Assembly: GCA_001785725.1 (NCBI GenBank)
Contig: MFUQ01000018.1
Span: forward strand, 43,842-51,063
Length of the DNA stretch: 7,222 nucleotides
Reading direction: 5' to 3'
Source of the DNA: Candidatus Nomurabacteria bacterium RIFCSPLOWO2_01_FULL_36_10b
Lineage (GTDB): Bacteria; Patescibacteriota; Minisyncoccia; Phycocordibacterales; UBA1006
The notes under the pieces are model-generated. The model was not told the origin of the DNA, did no database searches, and saw only the letters and a list, made by a program, of their open reading frames with translations. Below, in pieces: positions 1-5,338 of the stretch. Position numbers and translations under genes: made by a program. Every line of letters starts with the position of its first letter. Within the stretch, counting starts at the first letter, position 1.

Positions 1-860
1 GAAAAAAATAGTGTCTGATGTTTCTCTGGTAAAAATGAAAGTATAAATTTCATATCATGAATAAAACCCATATCAAGCATGCGATCTGCCTCATCAAGAA
101 CAACGCTATTGCAATGACTTAGATTTAAAACTTTTCTTTCTATTAAATCCTTTAGGCGTCCGGGGGTACCAATAATAAAATGATTATGATATGACAACTG
201 TCGTATCTGTTGACGAATATACGCTCCGCCAACACATGTTACTGATGTTATACCAAGTTTCATATTTAAAGCGCGCAATTCCCTCTCTATTTGAGTAGCC
301 AATTCACGTGTAGGCACAACAATTAAATGTTGCGCTTTCATGTTTAACAATGTTTTATTTATTAATGGTATAAGAAATGCCGCTGTTTTTCCTGTGCCAG
401 TATTAGCTATCCCAACAACATCTTTGCCTCCCAGAATATGAGGAATTGCTTGGTCTTGAATTGGAGTTGGGTTTGTATATTTTTTCGCTTTTATACTTTC
501 ATATAATCTTTTATCAATAGCAAAATCTGTAAATGCATTTCGTGGCACATATTCTTTTATCTCGTGAGCAGGTACTGCTTTACTTACAAACATTTTTGGA
601 TCAATAGAAGAACCTCGCGCTGACCATCCACGGCGATTTGATTGCCTTTCCCTTTGCATCACAGAAGATGATATTGGACGATTAAGCCCATGACGGCGCT
701 GTGCTGATGCAACACGAGAAAAACGCATACGCGAAGTATTACGCCCACGATGCTCTCCTCCTGGAATTGCTTTTGCAAAAGAAGATGAATGACGTCGTAT
801 TGGTGATTGACTTATATTACGACGTACATGAATATTTTTTTGATGTCGTTGTTGGCGCAT
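1..860 (-). CDS. DEAD-box RNA helicase, N-terminal part (3' end outside window)
   Basis: ATP-dependent RNA-unwinding enzyme of the DEAD-box family (superfamily 2), expected in the cytoplasm in ribosome assembly or mRNA remodelling. The 286 visible residues contain, in order: an upstream aromatic and Q motif (F113, PTPIQ 131-135), motif I ANTGTGKT 152-159, Ia PTRELA 183-188, GG 211-212, Ib TPGRL 232-236 and motif II DEAD 256-259. The window ends at HQTLFFS, exactly where motif III (SAT) should begin, so RecA domain 2 is missing only because of the window edge. Residues 1-82 form a low-complexity tail with about 19 Arg and only two acidic residues, probably RNA-binding. Start: first ATG after an in-frame TAA (about 18 bp upstream); no Shine-Dalgarno is visible. 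It lies 58 bp after the preceding gene, with a strong hairpin between them. The helicase family is certain; the cellular role is inferred. Confidence 0.96.
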   Translation of the reverse strand, partial: MRQQRHQKNIHVRRNISQSPIRRHSSSFAKAIPGGEHRGRNTSRMRFSRVASAQRRHGLNRPISSSVMQRERQSNRRGWSARGSSIDPKMFVSKAVPAHEIKEYVPRNAFTDFAIDKRLYESIKAKKYTNPTPIQDQAIPHILGGKDVVGIANTGTGKTAAFLIPLINKTLLNMKAQHLIVVPTRELATQIERELRALNMKLGITSVTCVGGAYIRQQIRQLSYHNHFIIGTPGRLKDLIERKVLNLSHCNSVVLDEADRMLDMGFIHDMKFILSFLPEKHQTLFF

Positions 861-874
861 GTATAAAACTAATA

Positions 875-903
875 TTTATAAAACCCTATTGGGGTTTTAT
901 AAA
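875..903 (-). terminator. Perfect 12-bp AT-rich stem-loop between two genes
   Basis: Arms TTTATAAAACCC and GGGTTTTATAAA pair perfectly around a 5-nt loop (CAATA on the minus strand). It sits 15 bp after the stop of the LTxxQ-repeat gene and only 14 nt before the helicase ATG. The position suggests an intrinsic terminator for the upstream gene. However, the stem has just three G:C pairs and the sequence after it on the minus strand (TATTAGTTTTATAC) is only a broken T tract, so termination may be leaky. It could instead be a 5'-UTR structure of the helicase mRNA. The inverted repeat is certain; its function is inferred. Confidence 0.6.
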
Positions 904-918
904 TGAAACAAAATTGAA

Positions 919-1692
919 TTAGCGAATTCCAAAAAGCCACTTAAAGAATCCACGACGCTCTAACTTCTCTGCTTTAAGATTCTTAACCCCAGCGTCATTA
1001 TCATCATTGCTATCTATGTTGCCTATTGGTGCATTATTGATATTCCCACGACGGTCATTTTTTAGAAACCAGAAAAATCCTTTACGCGGGGTTGGTATTT
1101 GATCTTTTATATCAGAAAACAATACACGCGCCTCTTCAAACATACCATCAGCGCGAAGATTGTACGCATCATGAAGTTTATTAAACATTTCTTCAGTTAT
1201 CATCCCTGCAATTTGAGTATCTTTTACTAATGATAAATATAATTCATAATCACCGGTTATAATCGCTTTTTCTATCTCAGCGCGTTTTTCAATATGCTTT
1301 ACAAATTTACCTTTCATCATAACGCCATATTCCGCCATCTTAGTTCTAAATGCTTCAATATTACCAGATGCGCGCAATGCTTTAAGCTCTGCTTTTTGGG
1401 CCTCTGTTAATCTACTCATGATATTAGCTACTTCTCCACGTTTTGAATTAATAGTAATTCCAAATTCATTGAGTTTATCCATAATAGCCCTGATGTCACC
1501 TGATTCTTTAAGGTCTGCAAGTTCTTGTCTTTGCGCAGATGTGAGAGTTTTAAATTTTGATATTATTGGAGCCGGCATAAGCGGGGCATCATCTATTGGC
1601 AACGCTGTCGCTGATATAATACCAGCGCCAGAACCAACAGCCATAATAAGTAACATTATACTCGTAATTATTTTTGTTATGTTTAATTTCAT
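919..1692 (-). CDS. Secreted or membrane-anchored LTxxQ-repeat helical protein, function unknown
   Basis: I do not recognise a named family. The 257-aa product starts with a basic residue and a hydrophobic segment (K2 to about A30, ending ISATA) that fits a signal peptide or N-terminal anchor. Two similar helical units follow: LTSAQRQELADLKESGD... at 50-81 and LTEAQKAELKALRASGN... at 95-126, both ending in an FGI/YGV turn. A degenerate third unit may lie at 134-161 (AIITGDYELYLSLV). LTxxQ motifs occur in Spy/CpxP-like periplasmic proteins, but the resemblance is short. The C-terminus has an Asn/Asp-rich linker (214-235) between two similar elements, KGFFWFLKNDRR and RRGFFKWLFGIR, the latter at the very end. 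The frame is open to a GTG at 1752, but that codon sits about 9 nt from the predicted transcription start and would add 20 residues before the signal peptide, so the ATG at 1692 is preferred. It has its own promoter and probably forms its own transcription unit. Confidence 0.8.
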   Translation of the reverse strand: MKLNITKIITSIMLLIMAVGSGAGIISATALPIDDAPLMPAPIISKFKTLTSAQRQELADLKESGDIRAIMDKLNEFGITINSKRGEVANIMSRLTEAQKAELKALRASGNIEAFRTKMAEYGVMMKGKFVKHIEKRAEIEKAIITGDYELYLSLVKDTQIAGMITEEMFNKLHDAYNLRADGMFEEARVLFSDIKDQIPTPRKGFFWFLKNDRRGNINNAPIGNIDSNDDNDAGVKNLKAEKLERRGFFKWLFGIR

Positions 1693-1767
1693 ATAGTTTA
1701 CTAGATTAAAAAAATTATTAAAATACACTCTTCTTATTTCTACAAGATACACAAAGAATGAATAATT

Positions 1768-1796
1768 ATTGTATCACATATAACTATTATAGTAAA
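1768..1796 (-). promoter_or_regulatory. Putative sigma70-type promoter with extended -10 for the LTxxQ-repeat gene
   Basis: On the minus strand TTTACT (4/6 to TTGACA) is followed by a 17-nt spacer and TACAAT (5/6 to TATAAT), preceded by TGA, giving an extended TGnTACAAT -10. Transcription would begin near 1761, leaving about 68 nt of leader before the ATG at 1692. It lies just downstream of the pilin terminator, as expected for a new transcription unit. A second TATAAT at 1786-1791 lacks a good -35. AT-rich DNA yields such matches by chance, so confidence is moderate. Confidence 0.5.
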
Positions 1797-1802
1797 TACA
1801 AC

Positions 1803-1833
1803 AAAGTAATGCCCCTTTCGGGGCATTTACTTT
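1803..1833 (-). terminator. Intrinsic terminator after the pilin gene
   Basis: The arms AAAGTAATGCCCC and GGGGCATTTACTTT pair with one bulged base. On the minus strand the loop is GAAA, a stable GNRA tetraloop closed by four C:G pairs. The T-rich run after the stem is moderate on the minus strand (TTTGTTGTATTT) and strong on the plus strand (six T), so it may act in both directions. It lies 43 bp after the pilin stop and just before the next promoter. Confidence 0.8.
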
Positions 1834-1844
1834 TTTAAAACTAC

Positions 1845-1871
1845 TTACATATAACAGCGCTACATATGTAA
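1845..1871 (-). repeat. Short inverted repeat just after the pilin stop codon
   Basis: TTACATAT and ATATGTAA form an 8-bp AT-rich stem around an 11-nt loop that contains the palindrome AGCGCT. It begins 5 bp after the pilin stop and precedes the main terminator, so the pilin mRNA could carry two tandem 3' stem-loops. This might slow 3' decay of an abundant transcript, but the stem is weak and could be chance. Confidence 0.3.
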
Positions 1872-1876
1872 ACTAT

Positions 1877-2323
1877 CTAACGAGTAACTGAAATAGTAGC
1901 ATTCTCTGCATCAGGCGCCGCTACAACAATACGTCCATTTGCTGTCTTCTCTATCGTGTAGCCAACTCCGTTCTCATCACAAGCTGACGGACATTGTGGG
2001 TCGGAAGGAATAGACACTAAATATGTCTCGTCTGTCGTAAGATCTGATAGGTCAATTAAACCAGCACATACTCCATCAGTCATACAGATCTCTGTTGCCG
2101 CATCTGTTATTGAAGCTGGAATACCATTATTATCTATAGAATACTGATATACAGCACTCAATATAGTGTTTACATCTGATTGACGTTGTGTGTCGCGTGT
2201 ATCTGCCAATTGTTTATTAGGGTTAATCGCCAAAATAACGATACCAGCCAAAATAGCAATGATAGCAACTACAAGTAGCACTTCAAGAAGTGTAAAACCT
2301 TTTTGCATAAGTTGTTTCTTCAT
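1877..2323 (-). CDS. Type IV pilin, probable major subunit
   Basis: Prepilin of 148 aa. The leader MKKQLMQKG is cut by a type IV prepilin peptidase at G9/F10, leaving a 139-aa mature pilin. The N-terminal helix begins FTLLEVLLVVAIIAILAG, with the Glu at mature position 5 (E14) that pairs with the neighbouring subunit's N-terminus during assembly. After the helix (NPNKQLADTRDTQRQSDV) comes a small globular domain with four cysteines, C80, C86, C111 and C115, likely forming two short disulphide loops. The ending GYTIEKTANG...ISVTR fits pilins common in Patescibacteria. It is the last gene of the pilus cluster, 57 bp after pilX, with its own promoter and terminator, which suits a subunit needed in large amounts. 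An alternative start is M6 (2308), which leaves a 4-residue leader. Pilin identity is firm; major-subunit status is inferred from size, position and promoter. Confidence 0.93.
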   Translation of the reverse strand: MKKQLMQKGFTLLEVLLVVAIIAILAGIVILAINPNKQLADTRDTQRQSDVNTILSAVYQYSIDNNGIPASITDAATEICMTDGVCAGLIDLSDLTTDETYLVSIPSDPQCPSACDENGVGYTIEKTANGRIVVAAPDAENATISVTR

Positions 2324-2362
2324 AGTGATAGTAAATTACTTAAACTAATAATACCAAATACT

Positions 2363-2391
2363 ATTATACAACTGCCATATCTAGTTAGCAA
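2363..2391 (-). promoter_or_regulatory. Putative sigma70-type promoter for the pilin gene
   Basis: On the minus strand TTGCTA (4/6 to TTGACA), a 17-nt spacer and a perfect TATAAT lie in the pilX-pilin junction. The -35 overlaps the last codons of pilX. Transcription would start near 2356, giving a 5' leader of about 33 nt before the ATG at 2323. This is the best-matching promoter in the window and implies that the pilin can be expressed independently of the minor-pilin operon. Confidence 0.6.
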
Positions 2392-2782
2392 CAACATCCC
2401 ATGTGTCTATAACAATACGTGGAGAAATTTGACTAACGTCAATAGAAAACTCTATAAAAGAGTTATCGCTAACTCCAGTAGTTTGAACATGGCGTTGAGC
2501 TGGAGTTGAATTATCAACTACGTATGTGCATGAGCCAGAATCAAATGTTAATGAGCTATTACCAGTATATGTTGTGCTCATTGATATTTGTTGCAAAGCA
2601 TATTCTGCACACGCAGTTGCAAGCCAACGCGCGCGCCACACGTCATCACGGGCATGATATGAAAGAAGTGTTGATTGACTATTTAATGATAGTGTTAATG
2701 CTACTATTAATCCAATAGCGGATAAAAACATAACAGCTAGAAGAAGCGAGAATCCTGATTGTAATTGTAATTTTTTATTCAT
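2381..2782 (-). CDS. GspK/PilX-like minor pilin lacking Glu+5
   Basis: A 133-aa prepilin-like protein with leader MNKKLQLQSG, cleavage at G10/F11, then the helix FSLLLAVMFLSAIGLIVALT. Mature position 5 is Leu (L15), not Glu, as in GspK, the pseudopilin at the tip of type II secretion pseudopili. The motif TACAEYALQQI (57-67) and a second cysteine in GSCTYV (C85) give a likely C58-C85 disulphide; this spacing is typical of PilX-like proteins in Patescibacteria (from memory). The ATG at 2782 gives a normal-length basic leader. The frame also opens at 2803, adding MDYYELD, which is less likely because it puts acidic residues in the leader. The start overlaps the stop of the preceding gene by 8 bp (ATGAATAA), suggesting translational coupling. 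A GAG lies upstream of this ATG, the nearest thing to a ribosome site in the cluster. Confidence 0.82.
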   Translation of the reverse strand: MNKKLQLQSGFSLLLAVMFLSAIGLIVALTLSLNSQSTLLSYHARDDVWRARWLATACAEYALQQISMSTTYTGNSSLTFDSGSCTYVVDNSTPAQRHVQTTGVSDNSFIEFSIDVSQISPRIVIDTWDVVAN

Positions 2783-3299
2783 ATCCAACTCGTAATAATC
2801 CATTAAATGTGTGTAAGTATCTATAATCAGGTCGTATAGTATTTTCTGCTTGAACTGTAAGAGAAAATGTTGCCATATCAGCTCCAGTATCTTGAGATAT
2901 ATTTTTGACTATAAAATCAGTGATAGTAACGTGGTCATTATTCAATAGTGTGAGAACGCCATCTTGACCAGCTCCAATAAATTCTAGTGTATCAGGGTCC
3001 CACGAAAAATATTCAAGATTACCAGAAGTATCACTTGGATCTATTCGTACCTCAAAAATATCATCACTTTCTCCTTTTGTAGGATTAGTGATTTGAGAAG
3101 CATGTTCTGCCGACCCCATCATCAAATCAAGAATGACTGTACCAGATTCCATAACCTCCTTTACAAGAGTTTGTTGTATACGAGATTCAAACATCAAAGC
3201 AATAGTGCTTACTAAAACCATCAACAGCAAACTACCAATACCTATGCTAAGTATCATTTCAAAAAGTGTGACTCCATTTGTATATTTACGAATAGACAT
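2775..3299 (-). CDS. GspJ/PilW-like minor pilin
   Basis: A 174-aa prepilin: basic leader MSIRKYTNG, cleavage at G9/V10, then VTLFEMILSIGIGSLLLMVL with the conserved Glu at mature position 5 (E14). The first mature residue is Val rather than the usual Phe. The globular part (about 40-174) is beta-rich with segments such as DIFEVRIDP, LEYFSWDPDT and LTLLNNDHVTITDF, and has no cysteines. The motif NNDHVTITDFIVKNI resembles the PilW/GspJ pattern where a computed property is followed by a strand. It starts 3 bp after the preceding stop and overlaps pilX by 8 bp, so it is surely co-translated. Position between the GspI-like and GspK-like genes supports the J/W assignment; the sequence alone supports only 'prepilin-like'. 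Confidence 0.85.
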   Translation of the reverse strand: MSIRKYTNGVTLFEMILSIGIGSLLLMVLVSTIALMFESRIQQTLVKEVMESGTVILDLMMGSAEHASQITNPTKGESDDIFEVRIDPSDTSGNLEYFSWDPDTLEFIGAGQDGVLTLLNNDHVTITDFIVKNISQDTGADMATFSLTVQAENTIRPDYRYLHTFNGLLRVGYE

Positions 3300-3302
3300 A
3301 TA

Positions 3303-4904
3303 TTATGGAACTATCATAGGCGCTATAGCATCAAAATTAATACCCTGCACCCATGCGGCCCAATCGCCATTATTGCGACGACGTTCTGAAATAAGTTTTT
3401 TATCACTTTGATAACGCAATGACCAAATTGGACGCGGATATTCACCAACTCCATTACCTTGAGACGAATTATATATTAAAGACATACGTTCTGTCGGGCT
3501 AACTGCTTCATCAGTAGAAAATAAATATGTAAGAGCGCTACTGTTTCCATCTGACTTCCATATATAATCAATATGCGCTTGCGGATGTGAAAGAGTGTAC
3601 ACATCAAATGTGGCTGAATTTGGATATTCTTTTCCTACAGAAACATTAAATTCCTGTGGGTTCTGTGTTACACCATCTCCTAATGTAATAACAGCCGCTT
3701 CTCCAGCTTCGCCTATTCCTTGCCCTGTCGTCCAACCAGTACCCCATACCAACGTAGAGTCGCGTATAACTGGTACCATGAGAGATGCAGTGTCATATTC
3801 TGTAGTAACATCAATACCATCACCACCAGCAGATCCTGATACTATTGCATGTTGTATAAACCACTCACTTCCCCATTCAACAATCATAACGGTACTTGTT
3901 GCCAGAGATTTAGCGGCAGAAATACTAGAACGCGTCCAATCTATTTTATTTATTCCAGACACTGACAATGTAATATTACACGAACTGTGCCCCTGACTCT
4001 TGTCCTCAAGCGTATAACATCCGGCGCCATTGAAACCTCCAAATGGCACAACATAAGAAGAATTAACCCATGAAGTTTCTGAAGTGTCAGCTCCTGATGT
4101 TCTATTTAATGGATGAATAATACGTTCTACGGAACGTAATGTAAATCCTGATTTATCACAATCTTGCAAACACTCAACAACTGTAATGACCCCAACCCAT
4201 GAACTTTCAAACGCTCCACGAGAAAAATCAAGACTATGAGCGTCTATACTTACATCTAAATCACCAGTCCCAAATGGATCTTTAACTAACGCAAGATAAT
4301 CATCATCAGGGCCACGCGTACCGTCATTTGAACCACTACCATCAGAACCTTGAACAATAACAAAATAGTTTGGCATTAAATCATAGCTAAGGGTAAGATT
4401 ATAATCTTTTCCTTCAAGCTGATGTTCAGATATGTAATATTCAGTTATACGAAATGTCGCAATATCTTGTAGAACTTCCCAATTTGTAAGATATGAATTT
4501 AAAACAACTTCTTGTTCTTTTCCTATAGCGTCATTCCAAGAAACATGTACTTCTACTTCAGCGATATCTGGTGTATCTATATTAACAATAATACTTCTTG
4601 TATATTCTCCATTTATATCAGAATTTGGTATAAATTCCCATTTATTATTCTTTAATAAAAGTCCGAATGTTCCATCAGATATATTATCAAATGATTCATC
4701 TCGTATCGCTCTAATCGCATGCATTCCTTCTTCTGCTAATACATACGCATCGGTGTGTGTGCTTGCTCGCTCCAAACCTTCTCTATTAAAACCAAGAAAC
4801 GCAACTATACTTGTACCAATAATAGCTACTAGAGATACGGAAAGTATTACTTCAAGCAATGAAAAACCTATACAATATTGTTTTTTAATAAAATATAATA
4901 CCAT
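3303..4904 (-). CDS. Large GspI/PilV-like prepilin with ~390-aa C-terminal extension
   Basis: A 533-aa modular prepilin. The leader MVLYFIKKQYCIG precedes cleavage at G13/F14, followed by FSLLEVILSVSLVAIIG with Glu+5 (E18). Residues 50-143 match a minor-pilin pattern frequent in Patescibacteria: YVLAEEGMHAIRAIRDESF (54-72), DGTFGL (77-82), YTRSIIV (101-107), then VSWND and SYLTNWE (137-143). Ordinary proteins of this type end soon after. Here about 390 further residues follow, with Gly/Asp-rich turns (GSDGSGSNDGTRGPDDDY 186-203), cysteine pairs C245/C249 and C296/C309, a Trp/Gly-rich block 343-412 (EWGSEWF, VWGTGW, TLGDGV) and a C-terminal block 488-520 (YPRPIWSLRY, GDWAAWVQG). I cannot name the extension; it looks extracellular and beta-rich and could be an adhesin or sensor carried on the pilus tip. 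The ATG overlaps the gspH-like gene by 20 bp; no other ATG precedes the cleavage site. Confidence 0.87.
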   Translation of the reverse strand: MVLYFIKKQYCIGFSLLEVILSVSLVAIIGTSIVAFLGFNREGLERASTHTDAYVLAEEGMHAIRAIRDESFDNISDGTFGLLLKNNKWEFIPNSDINGEYTRSIIVNIDTPDIAEVEVHVSWNDAIGKEQEVVLNSYLTNWEVLQDIATFRITEYYISEHQLEGKDYNLTLSYDLMPNYFVIVQGSDGSGSNDGTRGPDDDYLALVKDPFGTGDLDVSIDAHSLDFSRGAFESSWVGVITVVECLQDCDKSGFTLRSVERIIHPLNRTSGADTSETSWVNSSYVVPFGGFNGAGCYTLEDKSQGHSSCNITLSVSGINKIDWTRSSISAAKSLATSTVMIVEWGSEWFIQHAIVSGSAGGDGIDVTTEYDTASLMVPVIRDSTLVWGTGWTTGQGIGEAGEAAVITLGDGVTQNPQEFNVSVGKEYPNSATFDVYTLSHPQAHIDYIWKSDGNSSALTYLFSTDEAVSPTERMSLIYNSSQGNGVGEYPRPIWSLRYQSDKKLISERRRNNGDWAAWVQGINFDAIAPMIVP

Positions 4905-5304
4905 ATTTATTTATAGCTATAGGATATTCTAGTGTTTCATTATCAGTAAGAACAACTGATACTTGCGATTGTGGCAATCCTGAATTAGCTTGGAACACAA
5001 CCTCTTGCGTGTCTGGAATATGTGTTACTGACAATGTATATTTCTCATCAAAATCAGTATCTCGCGATTCAAAATCATCTCCTTTAAAAAGAGTGATTGC
5101 GTCAGTATCAAAAAATACCGACCATGGTTCATCATCCGCTCTTGCAAGGACATGCGCTCTACGCGCCATATCAACACCAGTTGCTATATCACGGTCAATA
5201 CGAGTGGTTGTTAATGTTAGAAATTGAATCGGCGTTATTATAACAAAAAGTACAGCCATTAAAGCAATGGTGACTAATATTTCTATAAGTGTGAATCCTC
5301 TCAT
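4885..5304 (-). CDS. GspH/FimU-like minor pilin
   Basis: A 139-aa prepilin with an extremely short leader, MRG, cut at G3/F4, then FTLIEILVTIALMAVLFVII with Glu+5 (E8). Two short motifs are typical of GspH/FimT-like proteins: the helix continuation with DMARRAHVLARAD (45-57), followed by the strand pair PWSVFFDTDAITLFKGD (60-76), and the strand VVFQANSGLPQ (102-112). No cysteines. The ATG at 5304 follows an in-frame TAA, so no longer leader is possible from an upstream ATG. It opens the H-I-J-K-like block of minor pilins, 30 bp after pilC, and overlaps the next gene by 20 bp. It probably joins the tip complex that primes pilus assembly. Confidence 0.88.
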   Translation of the reverse strand: MRGFTLIEILVTIALMAVLFVIITPIQFLTLTTTRIDRDIATGVDMARRAHVLARADDEPWSVFFDTDAITLFKGDDFESRDTDFDEKYTLSVTHIPDTQEVVFQANSGLPQSQVSVVLTDNETLEYPIAINKYGIIFY

Positions 5305-5309
5305 ATCGT

Positions 5310-5338
5310 ATTATTACTATATAAGTATACCATTTCAA
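5310..5338 (-). promoter_or_regulatory. Possible promoter in the pilC-gspH gap, giving a near-leaderless mRNA
   Basis: On the minus strand TTGAAA (5/6), a 17-nt spacer and AATAAT (5/6) span the short gap after pilC. Start of transcription would fall at about 5303-5304, on the A of the gspH-like ATG. The same gap offers TATACT but with no -35. Both matches may be chance in AT-rich DNA. Confidence 0.3.

Noticed and set aside
791..833. Imperfect inverted repeat ACGTCGTAT / ATTACGACGT
   Set aside because: It lies inside the helicase coding region and arises from repeated Arg-rich codons in the basic tail, so it is not convincing as a separate element.
701..922. Plus-strand open frame of 73 codons over the helicase start and hairpin
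   Set aside because: Antisense to a clear helicase coding region, low-complexity, no homology pattern and no start signal.
1693..1752. Longer N-terminus (GTG start at 1752) for the LTxxQ-repeat protein
   Set aside because: It would place 20 residues before a well-formed signal peptide and sit almost on the predicted transcription start; the ATG at 1692 is better.
3595..3996. Plus-strand open frame of 133 codons inside the large prepilin gene
   Set aside because: Antisense shadow of the 533-aa gene. Its Pro/Ser-rich translation reflects the Gly/Trp/Thr codons on the other strand.
5335..5337. TGA read as glycine, as in some CPR lineages (SR1, Gracilibacteria)
   Set aside because: The TGA ending pilC falls at the normal family end point, and glycines elsewhere are encoded by GGN with no in-frame TGA inside any recognised gene.
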